DNA of 64,000 nt from Sphaerisporangium album (GCF_003323745.1 NZ_QOIL01000028.1:69963-133962); one strand, 5' to 3'; positions 23,420 through 32,276 are shown, counted from the first letter of the stretch. Numbers and translations: made by a program. Notes: generated by a model not told the origin, from the sequence alone.

Positions 23420-25357
23420 TCACGTCACCACAACCGCTTGGGGCGCGACCGCTCCGTGCACTCTCCGGAGGTATTCGACGGCGTGTTCTGTGGCCGGGTC
23501 GTGGTTCAGTCTGTCCCGGTAAAAGTGCAGGCGGTCCTCACAGTCGTCGATGATCTCGCTCCAGGTCCGTGCCCAGACACGAACCCCTCCCTCCCACTCG
23601 GCGATACAGCCAGGTGGACGGTTCGGCGCGTTGGCGTCGCGCCTCACGGTCTTCTCCAACTCGGTGGAGACCACCCAGAAGTCCCAGGAAACGCGGGCGT
23701 CCCGAAACTGGGGATCGCTGACGATCGCCTCGGCGTAGCTCTTGATCTGGGCGACTTCCGCTTGACCGACCTTGACCTTGGGAGCCTTGAGTTCGACCAC
23801 GAGGTGCTCCCGCCCGGAACTTCCTCGATGCGCACGCCCCAACAGAAGGTCGACGATGCCGGCCCGGCCATCCTCACGACGCACGGGGTTGAGGCGAACG
23901 GCATCCGGCTCGCGACCAAGCTCTTTGAGGTGGCGCACGAGCACCGCGTCAAGGCTCTGGTCGCTGACCATCAGCGCGTAGGCGTCGCCGAAGATCCACG
24001 TTTCGCGCTCCAGAATTTTGTGGAGCTCGGTCCGTTCCTTGACCGTCCGGCTGGTCTCCGGCTCGAAGACGAGCTTCTTCAGCGCGGCGAGGAAGTCCAG
24101 CCGGTCACTGACCTGACCGGTCGCCTTGATCACGTCTGAAAGGCTGGTCCGCTGCAGAATCCGTTTGAGCTCCTCTTGTTCCGACTGAGGAAGCCGGAAC
24201 AATTCATCAAGGACCGGGTACAGCCCACTCGGATCGTGGGAGATGATCTCCCTCAGTAGCCGCAAGGTGGTCTTCTTGCTCTGCGGTACGCCGGGCAGGC
24301 GACGTGCGATCGTGGTGGCCACCTCGTCGAACATCTGACGTTCGACCGCCTGCGCGGCCAGAGCAGGTTCGCCGGAGTAGGGGTAAACACCCTCGCTCTT
24401 CCACTCCTGGATCAGCCGTGCCCGGCGTTCCTGGTCGCGCCTCTTGAAGTGTCCGCGCAACTTCTCGCGTGCGGATTCCAGCAGGTCGGCTATGTCGTCG
24501 AGCTCGGCCAGCGGCAGATTGCTTCGCCGCTCGACGAACCCGTCCCACAAGAGGTATGCCGTGAAGTGGTATCCGGGCGCTTGGATGCCCGGCGACGGTT
24601 CATCAAGGACCACACCGTTGGCATCGCAGAGAGCGAGTACACGGCCGACGTTCTTCGGCCATTCGATGACGCGCAGCAACGGCTCCGCGTTACCGGCCGA
24701 ATTCGGCCAGGGCAGCTGATACTCGGCCATGTCGGTCCACACAGTGGCCGGGTCGAGTTGCGTGCCCTGGTAGGTGATCCGTACTTCGGAATTGGCCGCC
24801 AGGAACGGCGCGAAGGTGGAGGTGAGTTGCTGGGCGGTGTCGTCCTGGGACAGGCGACTGACGAAGTCCGCGGGCACCGATGCTTCGACCCGTGTCCCAC
24901 ATGGGCCCTCGATGTACTCAGGTTCGGATATGTCGAAGTCGGCGGGTCGATCGACCGCCCCGGTGATGACCGTGCGCTCGACCCGGCCATCGGCCGCCGT
25001 CGCCATGGTGATCCAACGGACCTGCTCGCCCAGCGCGAACGCGCGGAGCCTGCCCTGCCCGCTGCGGCCGTGCAACCCACGCTTCAGATGCGGGGAGACC
25101 TTCGCGGTGGTCTTCCATGATCCACCCAGCCCGCTGAAGTAGCCCGCGCAGGAGGCGTTCGGCATGCCATGGCCATCGTCGGTGACGCTGACCGACTCCA
25201 CACCGTTCAGTTCGTTGAGGTCGAGGTCGACGCTGACATGGCTCGCCTCCGCGTCCAGCGCGTTCCAGATCATCTCCGCGACCGCGCCCACCGGATCCTT
25301 CTGGCGCGCCAGGCGCAGAAGATGGTCTGGCTTGGCTTCGATATGAACGGTGCGCAC
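23420..25357 (-). CDS. GHKL ATPase fused to Shedu-type (DUF4263) nuclease domain, candidate defence protein
   Basis: Protein of 645 residues. Residues 1 to about 200 are a Hsp90/MORC-like GHKL ATPase: N-box VAEMIWNALDAEASHV, G1 VTDDGHGM, FSGLGGSWKT and a GLHGRSGQGRLRAF lid. A middle helical region (about 290 to 480) follows. The C-terminus has ERETWIFGDAYALM, GIVDLLLGRAH and HLVVELKAPKVKVGQAEVAQIKSYAEAI, matching the PD-(D/E)xK core of Shedu SduA (DUF4263), with Asp, Glu-x-Lys. GTG 25357 begins directly at RTVHIEAKPDHLL; GATAGT lies 8 to 13 bases upstream, which fits a leaderless mRNA. GTG 25402 is possible. It probably restricts phage or plasmids. Confidence 0.85.
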   Translation of the reverse strand: MRTVHIEAKPDHLLRLARQKDPVGAVAEMIWNALDAEASHVSVDLDLNELNGVESVSVTDDGHGMPNASCAGYFSGLGGSWKTTAKVSPHLKRGLHGRSGQGRLRAFALGEQVRWITMATAADGRVERTVITGAVDRPADFDISEPEYIEGPCGTRVEASVPADFVSRLSQDDTAQQLTSTFAPFLAANSEVRITYQGTQLDPATVWTDMAEYQLPWPNSAGNAEPLLRVIEWPKNVGRVLALCDANGVVLDEPSPGIQAPGYHFTAYLLWDGFVERRSNLPLAELDDIADLLESAREKLRGHFKRRDQERRARLIQEWKSEGVYPYSGEPALAAQAVERQMFDEVATTIARRLPGVPQSKKTTLRLLREIISHDPSGLYPVLDELFRLPQSEQEELKRILQRTSLSDVIKATGQVSDRLDFLAALKKLVFEPETSRTVKERTELHKILERETWIFGDAYALMVSDQSLDAVLVRHLKELGREPDAVRLNPVRREDGRAGIVDLLLGRAHRGSSGREHLVVELKAPKVKVGQAEVAQIKSYAEAIVSDPQFRDARVSWDFWVVSTELEKTVRRDANAPNRPPGCIAEWEGGVRVWARTWSEIIDDCEDRLHFYRDRLNHDPATEHAVEYLRRVHGAVAPQAVVVT

Positions 25358-25407
25358 TTGGCCACTATCCCAGACCACATGCGAGACAGTACGCACGATC
25401 ACTACAA

Positions 25408-25480
25408 CACACCGTGGTGGCGGGCATCGGGGTGGGCCTCGCCGTGCCGATCAACTCCATCATGAGGGCCGTCGTTGCTG
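25408..25480 (+). pseudogene. Second HtrA gene fragment (scar)
   Basis: The plus strand encodes NTVVAGIGVGLAVPINSIMRAVVAA, matching the same post-serine segment of HtrA as the fragment at 20096 but derived from a diverged paralogue or older copy. It starts about 50 bases upstream of the GHKL-nuclease gene and has no flanking protease sequence. Confidence 0.65.
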
Positions 25481-25846
25481 CCGGCAGCGGACTATGGAGG
25501 TGCGTATCCCCTGGTCACCGTGGCATGCTCCCTGGTCTCATGTTCACTACCGATCTGAATAGCGATTCACCTTCTGAAGGGATCGACTTCGTCCAGAGAG
25601 CGTAAAAGTGCATAGCGGGATTTACCTTGTCTATTCCAACGGCCCCGTCCTTCACGTTTGGTCCAGGTCCAGGTCCAGGTCTAGGCCGGCGCCGGCCGTC
25701 CTTTTGTTGTTCGTTCCCCTGGGCAGAACTCCGGCGGAATCTTCTCACGCGCTTCCTGAGGACCGCCCCTCGTCTGGGTCGCAGGCGCAGTGGGGCGCGG
25801 GCCGGGCCCGGCGGTCTTCTCCGGTCGGAGGGCGGGCCGGGTTGAC
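25481..25846. other. Non-coding stretch with hexamer repeat
   Basis: No gene that I can support lies between the HtrA fragment and the lipoprotein promoter. The sequence is less GC-rich around 25540-25650 and includes a four-unit GGTCCA repeat at 25660-25683. A minus-strand open frame running through here shows only arginine/proline-rich composition typical of a shadow frame. Confidence 0.4.
25660..25683. repeat. GGTCCA hexamer tandem repeat
   Basis: Three exact GGTCCA units (25660-25677) and one GGTCTA unit (25678-25683) stand in tandem in an intergenic region. Such a short repeat may vary in copy number by slippage; no regulatory role can be read from it. Confidence 0.8.
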
Positions 25847-25868
25847 AGGTTAGTTTCAGGTTCGTCTC
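25847..25868 (+). promoter_or_regulatory. Tandem 11-bp direct repeats at a TTGACA promoter
   Basis: AGGTTAGTTTC (25847-25857) and AGGTTCGTCTC (25858-25868) are adjacent direct repeats matching in nine of eleven positions. TTGACA (25842-25847) abuts the first repeat as a -35 element. Head-to-tail repeats with 11-base period are the usual target of OmpR-family response regulators. Confidence 0.55.
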
Positions 25869-25892
25869 ATGCGGTTCTGAGATTGGTGGCCT

Positions 25893-26507
25893 GTGATGGT
25901 CGGGCCAAAGTCCCTCGGTTTCCGACGGAGTCCACTTGTGACCGTGTTGCGTCGTACCCTCGGCACCGCCGCTGTAGCCGCCACTCTGCTGACCTCCGGC
26001 TGCGGCGGTGGGGATTCTTCGCAGGCCGCGTCCGGCGCCCATCCTTCGCCCACTGGGTCCGGAGACGCGCGTGCGTCGTTCGCCGAGTGCATGAAGCAGC
26101 ACGGTGTGGATGTGCCCCCTGGACGCCCTGGCGGGCGGCCAACGGCTCGGCCCAGCGGTTCCCCGTCCGCTCCGCCGAGCGGGGGACCGAGGGACTTCGG
26201 CACCATGTCCCCGCAGATGCGCCAGGCGTTGGAGGCGTGCCGGTCGCTCATGCCGAACGGCGGCGGCTTCAGGCAGGGAGGGGGCGGCGGCTTCGACGCG
26301 TCCGCGCTGGAGGCGTTCCGTACCTGCATGAAGGACAACGGCGCCGAACTCCCGGCGAACGGCACGGGCATGCGCGACCTGAAGACGGACGACCCGGCCA
26401 TCGCCAATGCGCTGAAGAAGTGCCGCCCCCTGCTGCCCAGCATGCCTCCCCGCCAACCCGGCGCCGGTACGGACGCCCCGTCGGCCGCACCGGCATCAGG
26501 CGCGTGA
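25893..26507 (+). CDS. Predicted lipoprotein with repeated Cys motifs
   Basis: Exported lipoprotein of 204 residues. Signal region TLGTAAVAATLLTSGC ends in a lipobox with Cys. After a Pro/Ser/Gly-rich linker, two related units follow: FAECMKQHGVDVPPG...LEACRSLMPNGG and FRTCMKDNGAELPANG...LKKCRPLLPSM. The four cysteines and the CM(K)-x-(H/N)G pattern suggest an internal duplication with disulfides or metal ligands. GTG 25893 is used; GTG 25938 just before the signal peptide is an alternative. Proteins of this kind are commonly encoded beside MacAB-type exporters and two-component systems in actinobacteria. Confidence 0.8.
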   Translation: MMVGPKSLGFRRSPLVTVLRRTLGTAAVAATLLTSGCGGGDSSQAASGAHPSPTGSGDARASFAECMKQHGVDVPPGRPGGRPTARPSGSPSAPPSGGPRDFGTMSPQMRQALEACRSLMPNGGGFRQGGGGGFDASALEAFRTCMKDNGAELPANGTGMRDLKTDDPAIANALKKCRPLLPSMPPRQPGAGTDAPSAAPASGA

Positions 26508-26697
26508 CGTGACCACCCGCCCCTCTTCGGTCGGTGACACGTAGATAGAAGGCACTCCTCCTCCGACGTACGGTGGCGCTGAAATCGCCCTCGCCCCTTC
26601 CCGCCGACGCGGCGCCTGCTACGGGTCCTCAGCCGGCGGGAGAAGACCGGTGCCCCTGGGGTGGGGGCATACGGGCTTACCTCGGCTCTCCTGGGGC

Positions 26698-28515
26698 ATG
26701 ACCGGTCGTATGGCAGGGAACGATGGTCTGCTCGCGGCCCTGGGGAACCTGCGGCGTCAGCTCGATCACGACCTCTTCCCGCTGGAGATCGGGGACGTCG
26801 CGTCGCATCGCCGCGCCCTGAAGGAACTCAGGGGGCAGCTCGACGACTACCTGCTCCCGCGCGTGGCCGCGATGGACGCGCCTCTGCTCGCCGTCGTCGG
26901 CGGGTCCACGGGGGCGGGGAAGTCCACGCTGGTCAACTCGCTGGCCTGCGCCGACGTCGCCGAGCCGGGAGTGCTGCGTCCCACGACCCTCGCCCCGACC
27001 CTCGTGGCCAACCCGGCGGACGAGGCGTGGTTCAGCAGGCAGAACGTCCTGCCGGGGCTGGCGAGGACGACGGGGCGCGGGCGCGGCGAGCCGGGGACGC
27101 TCAGGGTGGTCACGGCGGACACGCTGCCTGCCGGGCTCGCCCTGCTCGACGCCCCCGACATCGACTCGGTCGTCACCGCCAACCGCGAGATCGCGGCGCA
27201 ACTGCTCGCCGCCGCCGACCTGTGGCTGTTCGTCACCACCGCCGCCCGGTACGCCGACGAGGTCCCCTGGGGATTTCTGCGCAGCGCCCGCGAGCGCAGC
27301 ACGGCCCTCGCCGTCGTGCTCGACCGCGTCCCACCCGAGGCCCTCGAACCGGTCGCCGCCCACCTCACCCGCCTGCTCGACGAGAACGGCCTCCCGGGGA
27401 CGCCGCTGTTCAGCGTGCCCGAAGTGGTGCTTCCCGAGGAGAACGCCCGCCTGCCCGAGCCGGCCGTACGGGACGTGCGCGGCTGGCTGGCCGCCATCGC
27501 CGCCGACGCCCAGGCGCGTGCGCGGGTCGTCCGCCGGACGCTCGCCGGCGCGCTGGACAGCATCACCACCCGCGTCCCGGCCCTCGCCGACGCGGCCGAG
27601 CGCCAGCGGGCCGGGCTCGCCGATCTTCGCCGCACGATCGACGGCGCGTACGGGGCGGCCATGGCGACGTTCGACGACGGGATCCGCGACGGGTCGCTGC
27701 TGCGCGGCGAGGTGCTGGCCCGGTGGCAGGACTTCATCGGCACCGGCGACTTCATGCGCTCGCTGGAGTCGCGGATCGGCTGGCTGCGCGAACGCGTCGT
27801 CTCCGCCTTCACCGGACGTCCCGCGCCCGACACCCGGCTGCGCGTCGCCCTGGAGACCGGGGTGGAGGCGCTGATCCGCTCCGCCGCGGACGCGGCCGCC
27901 GAGCGCGCCCTGGAAGCCTGGTCGGGCATGCCCGCGGGCCGTGACGTGCTCGAACGGGCGGGCGTGATCTCCGCGGGACGCCTCGGCCGCGCCTCGTCCG
28001 CCCTTCCCGAGCGCGCCTCCTCGGCCGTGCGGGCCTGGCAGGCGTACGTGCTCGATCTCGTCGCCAAGGAGGGGGCCGAGAAGCGGACGACCGCGCGGCT
28101 CGCCTCGTTCAGCGTCAACGCGGCGGGATTGCTGCTCATGCTCATGGTCTTCACCTCCACGGGAGGGCTCACCGGCATCGAGGTGGGCATCGCGGGCGGC
28201 ACCAGCCTGTTGAGCCAGAAGCTGCTGGAGGCGGTGTTCGGCGACCAGGCCGTCCGTACGCTGACGCAGGCGGCGCGGGACGATCTGCGGAGCCGGGTGA
28301 GCGCGCTTCTGGATGAGGAGGCCGTCCGGTTCACCTCGTTGCTCGAAGGGGTCGGCCCTCCCGAGGAGGCCTCCGCCGCCCTCCGCACGGCGGCCCAGGA
28401 CGTGCGCGTCCACCGCGGCGAGATCGACGTCCCGGCGGCGGCGGTCTCCAGCGGGGACTCTCTGGACCCGGGCGGCCCGGTCGACGCCCCCACTCGGGTG
28501 GACGGATCACGATGA
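26698..28515 (+). CDS. Dynamin-like/YfjP-type membrane GTPase, first of pair
   Basis: GTPase of 605 residues. G1 is VVGGSTGAGKSTLVNSLACAD, a Thr-containing switch I lies in LRPTTLAPTLV, and G3 is LLDAPDIDSVV. A long helical region (about 280 to 450) precedes a membrane-interacting hydrophobic hairpin (NAAGLLLMLMVFTSTGGLTGIEVGIAGG). This layout (G domain, helical stalk, paddle-like hydrophobic loop) matches bacterial dynamin-like proteins. The G4 NKxD motif is replaced by VVLDRV. It overlaps the next GTPase gene by four bases (ATGA). In Streptomyces a comparable pair, DynA and DynB, stabilises sporulation septa; equivalence is not proven here. The start could also be ATG 26710. Confidence 0.85.
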   Translation: MTGRMAGNDGLLAALGNLRRQLDHDLFPLEIGDVASHRRALKELRGQLDDYLLPRVAAMDAPLLAVVGGSTGAGKSTLVNSLACADVAEPGVLRPTTLAPTLVANPADEAWFSRQNVLPGLARTTGRGRGEPGTLRVVTADTLPAGLALLDAPDIDSVVTANREIAAQLLAAADLWLFVTTAARYADEVPWGFLRSARERSTALAVVLDRVPPEALEPVAAHLTRLLDENGLPGTPLFSVPEVVLPEENARLPEPAVRDVRGWLAAIAADAQARARVVRRTLAGALDSITTRVPALADAAERQRAGLADLRRTIDGAYGAAMATFDDGIRDGSLLRGEVLARWQDFIGTGDFMRSLESRIGWLRERVVSAFTGRPAPDTRLRVALETGVEALIRSAADAAAERALEAWSGMPAGRDVLERAGVISAGRLGRASSALPERASSAVRAWQAYVLDLVAKEGAEKRTTARLASFSVNAAGLLLMLMVFTSTGGLTGIEVGIAGGTSLLSQKLLEAVFGDQAVRTLTQAARDDLRSRVSALLDEEAVRFTSLLEGVGPPEEASAALRTAAQDVRVHRGEIDVPAAAVSSGDSLDPGGPVDAPTRVDGSR

Positions 28516-30650
28516 AGGTGCTTCGCCGGGCCAAGGGCGTGTCGCTGGACGATCGGCTCGCCGCGCTGGCCGAGGCCGCCGACCTCGCTGAAGGACGCCT
28601 CGACACGTCCGCGGTGGCGGGAGCGCGTGCCGTCGTGGCGCGTGCCGGGGCACGCCGCAGCCTCTCGGTGGACCACACCGTCGTGGCGCTCGCGGGGGCC
28701 ACGGGCAGCGGCAAGTCCTCGCTGTTCAACACGTTGTCGGGTACGTCGCTGGCCCGGGTCGGGGTCACCCGCCCGACCACGTCGGCGGCGCACGCGGCGA
28801 TGTGGGAGCCGGAGGGCGCGGGCCCGCTCCTGGACTGGCTGGACGTGCCCCGCCGTCACACGGTGGGCGGGGCCGACACGTGGCATGCGCCATCGGCCCA
28901 GGACGCTCAGCCGGACGCTCCGGCCTCCGGCGACGGGGAGCTCTCCGGGCTGATCCTTCTCGACCTGCCGGACCATGATTCGATCGAGCTGGCCCACCGG
29001 CTGGAGGTCGACCGGCTGGTCGCCGTCGTCGATCTTCTGGTGTGGGTGCTGGACCCGCAGAAGTACGCCGACGCCGCCGTCCACGAGCGCTACCTTCGCC
29101 CGCTGAGCCGCCATCGGGACGTGATGATGGTCGTCCTGAACCAGACCGACCGGCTCACGCCCTCGGCCGTGGACCGGTGCCTGAAGGACCTGCGGCGGTT
29201 GCTGGACGAGGACGGGCTGCGCGGGGTGCCCGTTCTGGCCACGTCGGTGCCGAGGGACGAGGGCATCACGGAGGTGCGCTCGGCGCTGGCCGCGCGGGTC
29301 GCCGACCGGCGTACGTGGGCCGCCCGGCTGGGCGCGGACGCGCTGATGGCCGCCGACCTCCTCGCCACGGCCTCGTACGGCGATGTGTCTCCGCGGTCCG
29401 CCGACGCCTCCCTGTCCTCCGGGGCGCTCGAAGCGTCTCCGTCGCCCGAGTCGGTGGCAGATCTGGGCAAGCGGGCGCAGGTCGCCGCGCAGGCCGTGAC
29501 GGGCGAGCTGGCCAGGCCCCTGACCGGCGCGCTCGCCGAGGCGGCGGGGGTTCCGCTCGTCGTGGAGGCCGTCGCCAAGGCGCATCGGCACCGCTCGATC
29601 GTGGCCACCGGCTGGCCGGTCACCCGCTGGCTCCGCCGCTTCCGCCCCGACCCCCTGCGACGGCTGCGCGTGGGCATCCCACCCGGGGGCGGCCCCTTGG
29701 TGTCCGGTTCTTCGGACATGCGCGGTTCGGCCAAGGACGGTGCGCGCGTGGGCGTCTCACCCGAGAGACGCGCCCTGGGCTCCACACCCTCGGACGACCT
29801 CGGTCCCACCGCGCCCGGTCCCACGCCTCGTCCCTTCGCGGCCGGGCCCGATGCCGCCCCGGCCGCCTTCGGACGCGCGCCGGACGCGTCCTCGGACAGG
29901 ACTGTGGGCGATGCCCTCTCCGAGAGCGGTCTGCTCGGCCGTTCGCAGGACCGGCTCGCTGCCACCTCCCCGTCCGGGCGTACTTCCTCGGCCGGTCGCC
30001 CCCCGCGCAAGGGCGGCGAGCGGGACCAGGGCATGCCGGAGCGCGGCACCCCCGCCGCAGGTGTGCCCCTTTCCATCGGACGTACGTCGATCCCGCCCGC
30101 GACGGCCATCCAGCGGTCGCAGATGGACATGGCGATCAGGGAGGTCGCCTCGGCCGCCGCGTCGGGGTTGCCCGAGCCCTGGGCCATGGCCGTACGGCGG
30201 GCCTCGCGCGCGCGGGCCGACGAACTGGCCGACAGGCTCGACCGGGCGGTCTCGCTGACGTCCGTCGGCGCCGGCAGGCGGCCGCGATGGTGGCGGGTCG
30301 CCGGGTTCGCGCAGTGGCTGGTGTTCGCCGCGATGGTCGGCGGCCTGCTGTGGCTTTCCGGTCCTTTCCTCGTCGACTACATGCGGCTCCCCGAGGTGCC
30401 CACGCCCACGCTGGGCGTCGTCCCCTGGCCCACCGTCCTCCTGGCCGGCGGTGCCGCGGCCGGCACCCTGATCGCCCTGCTCTGCCGCGTCCTCGCGTCC
30501 CTCGGCGCTCGCCGCCGAGCCCGGAAGGCCCGCAAGGCGTTGTGGTCAAGTGTGGACACGGTCGGCCACGATCTCGTCCTCGCTCCGATCCGCGCGGAGC
30601 TGACCCGCGCCCACGACTTCGCCACTTCCCTGAGCAAGGCCCGCTCCTGA
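28512..30650 (+). CDS. Dynamin-like/YfjP-type membrane GTPase, second of pair
   Basis: GTPase of 712 residues. G1 ALAGATGSGKSSLFNTLSG, switch I VTRPTTSAAHAAMW, G3 LLDLPDHDSIE and G4 VVLNQTDRLTP are all present. Residues about 380 to 530 are a low-complexity, Pro/Ser/Gly-rich insertion, followed by a helix and two C-terminal TMs (FAQWLVFAAMVGGLLWLSGPF and PTVLLAGGAAAGTLIALLCRVL) with a basic cytoplasmic tail. Coupled expression with the preceding GTPase suggests a hetero-oligomer that shapes or bridges membranes. Confidence 0.86.
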   Translation: MKVLRRAKGVSLDDRLAALAEAADLAEGRLDTSAVAGARAVVARAGARRSLSVDHTVVALAGATGSGKSSLFNTLSGTSLARVGVTRPTTSAAHAAMWEPEGAGPLLDWLDVPRRHTVGGADTWHAPSAQDAQPDAPASGDGELSGLILLDLPDHDSIELAHRLEVDRLVAVVDLLVWVLDPQKYADAAVHERYLRPLSRHRDVMMVVLNQTDRLTPSAVDRCLKDLRRLLDEDGLRGVPVLATSVPRDEGITEVRSALAARVADRRTWAARLGADALMAADLLATASYGDVSPRSADASLSSGALEASPSPESVADLGKRAQVAAQAVTGELARPLTGALAEAAGVPLVVEAVAKAHRHRSIVATGWPVTRWLRRFRPDPLRRLRVGIPPGGGPLVSGSSDMRGSAKDGARVGVSPERRALGSTPSDDLGPTAPGPTPRPFAAGPDAAPAAFGRAPDASSDRTVGDALSESGLLGRSQDRLAATSPSGRTSSAGRPPRKGGERDQGMPERGTPAAGVPLSIGRTSIPPATAIQRSQMDMAIREVASAAASGLPEPWAMAVRRASRARADELADRLDRAVSLTSVGAGRRPRWWRVAGFAQWLVFAAMVGGLLWLSGPFLVDYMRLPEVPTPTLGVVPWPTVLLAGGAAAGTLIALLCRVLASLGARRRARKARKALWSSVDTVGHDLVLAPIRAELTRAHDFATSLSKARS

Positions 30651-30705
30651 CCGACCCTGAGCGAAGCGCGCTCCCGACCGACCCTGCGCAGGGCCGGCCC
30701 GGAGG

Positions 30706-31791
30706 TCATGGGTTGGCGGGCTTGGTGGGGACCTCGTGGGTGGTGGGCTGGTCGTTGACGGTCGGCAGTGGGTCCGCGGTGGGAGCGCCGGAGGTCAGGG
30801 AGCGCGGGCCGGTGTCCTCGGCGTCGGCGATCGCGGCCCTGGCGGCCTGTTCGGCGCCGGCCGCCTCGTTGCGGGCGGCCGACTTGGTGTCGGTCGTCTC
30901 GCGGGTGGCCTCGGACCTCGGGAGGGCTTCGGTGAAGGCCCTGGAGACGCCCTGGAGGGCCGAGGTGATCTCGCTCGGGATGACCCAGAAGGTGTTCCCC
31001 TGCCCCTGGGCGAGCTGCGGCAGCACCTGGAGGTACTGGTAGGCGAGCAGCTTCGGGTCGGGGTCGTTGCGGTGGACGGCCTGGAAAACCTCGTCGATGG
31101 CCTGGGACTGGCCCTCGGCCCTCAGGATGGCGGAGGTGCGCTCGCCCTCGGCGCGCAGGATGGCGCTCTGCTTCTCGCCCTCGGCCGTGAGGATCTGCGA
31201 CTGGCGAAAGCCCTCGGCGGTGAGGATGGCGGCGCGCTTGTCGCGCTCGGCGCGCATCTGCTTCTCCATCGCCTCCTTGATGGTCCTCGGAGGGTCGATG
31301 GCCTTGATCTCGACGCGGTTGACCCGGATGCCCCACTTGCCGGTGGCCTCGTCCAGCACGCCGCGCAGCTGGCTGTTGATGGTGTCGCGGGAGGTCAGCG
31401 TCTTCTCCAGGTCCATGCCGCCGACGACGTTCCTCAGCGTGGTGACCGTGAGCTGCTCGACGCCCTGGATGAAGTTCGCGATCTCGTACGCCGCCGCGCG
31501 CGGGTCGGTGACCTGGAAGTACAGGACGGTGTCGATGTCGACGACCAGGTTGTCCTCGGTGATGACGGGCTGGGGCTTGAAGGAGACCACCTGCTCGCGC
31601 AGGTCGATCAGCGGGCGCACGCGGTCGACGTACGGGATGACGAAGTTCAGCCCGGGGCCGAGCGTGCGGTTGTAACGGCCGAGGCGCTCGACGTTGCCGG
31701 CCCGCGCCTGCGGGACGATCCGTACGCCGCGCAGGACCGTGAGCACCGCGAACAGCACGATCACGATTCCGGCGATGAAAGCGGCGTCCAT
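30706..31791 (-). CDS. SPFH/band 7 domain protein (QmcA/slipin-like)
   Basis: Membrane scaffold protein of 361 residues. A single N-terminal TM (AFIAGIVIVLFAVLTVLRG) is followed by the SPFH domain (RIVPQARAGNVERLGRYNRTLGPGLNFVIPYVDRV, PVITEDNLVVDIDTVLYFQVTDP) and a long coiled coil with ILTAEGEKQSAILRAEGE-type repeats (about 195 to 250). The C-terminal 70 residues are Ala/Pro/Thr-rich. It is encoded three bases after the NfeD gene; NfeD and SPFH proteins form a conserved operon and organise membrane microdomains. Confidence 0.93.
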   Translation of the reverse strand: MDAAFIAGIVIVLFAVLTVLRGVRIVPQARAGNVERLGRYNRTLGPGLNFVIPYVDRVRPLIDLREQVVSFKPQPVITEDNLVVDIDTVLYFQVTDPRAAAYEIANFIQGVEQLTVTTLRNVVGGMDLEKTLTSRDTINSQLRGVLDEATGKWGIRVNRVEIKAIDPPRTIKEAMEKQMRAERDKRAAILTAEGFRQSQILTAEGEKQSAILRAEGERTSAILRAEGQSQAIDEVFQAVHRNDPDPKLLAYQYLQVLPQLAQGQGNTFWVIPSEITSALQGVSRAFTEALPRSEATRETTDTKSAARNEAAGAEQAARAAIADAEDTGPRSLTSGAPTADPLPTVNDQPTTHEVPTKPANP

Positions 31792-31794
31792 GCT

Positions 31795-32226
31795 TCACTC
31801 CCGGGGATAGACGAGGGCGGTAGCCCCTTCGATCTGGATGACGTCCACCGTCGCGCCGGCCGGGATCACCAGTGTCTCGTCATAGGCGCGGGCGGACCAT
31901 TCTTCTCCGTTTATTTGCACGCGGCCGTTCCTGCCGGTGACCTCGCGCGTGACGTAGGCGGACTTGCCGACCAGCGCCGACACGCCGAACCGCTGAACGG
32001 GCGGCTGGGTCAGGTGACGCTGGGCGACGGGCCGCAGGAGGACGAGGCTCGCCACGGAGGAAAGGATGAACATCAAGAGCTGGACTCCGACCGGCAGGCC
32101 GATGGCCGCGACGGCTGTCGTCAGCAGGGCGGCCGCACCGAGCAGCCCCAGTGCCGCGGTGAGCGTGAAGATCTCCGCCACCCCGAGCACCGCCGCGAGT
32201 ATCAACCAGAAGATCCACGAGTCCAT
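31795..32226 (-). CDS. NfeD-family membrane protein
   Basis: Protein of 143 residues with three TMs (FWLILAAVLGVAEIFTLTAALG, LGAAALLTTAVAAIGLPVG, LMFILSSVASLVLLRPV) and a C-terminal OB-fold domain (LVGKSAYVTREVTGRNGRVQINGEEWSARAYDETLVIPAGATVDVIQIEGATALVYP). This is the short, protease-less NfeD type that partners SPFH proteins, here encoded directly downstream. Confidence 0.93.
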   Translation of the reverse strand: MDSWIFWLILAAVLGVAEIFTLTAALGLLGAAALLTTAVAAIGLPVGVQLLMFILSSVASLVLLRPVAQRHLTQPPVQRFGVSALVGKSAYVTREVTGRNGRVQINGEEWSARAYDETLVIPAGATVDVIQIEGATALVYPRE

Positions 32227-32276
32227 CGCGTCGGCCCTCCTGTAATGAGGAACGCGTTATAGCCGTCAGTGGTTCC

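Noticed and set aside
20096..25480. The region as an integrated mobile element
   Set aside because: No integrase, transposase, tRNA target or terminal repeats are visible; the fragments are explained by local recombination.
25515..26456. A 313-residue minus-strand frame opposite the lipoprotein
   Set aside because: Composition is Arg/Pro/Gly-rich and the part beyond the lipoprotein contains only the hexamer repeat translated as PGPGPG; no domain.
26847..29591. A 914-residue minus-strand open frame opposite the GTPase genes
   Set aside because: It arises from GC-biased third positions of the GTPase genes; no motif, and both GTPases are certain.
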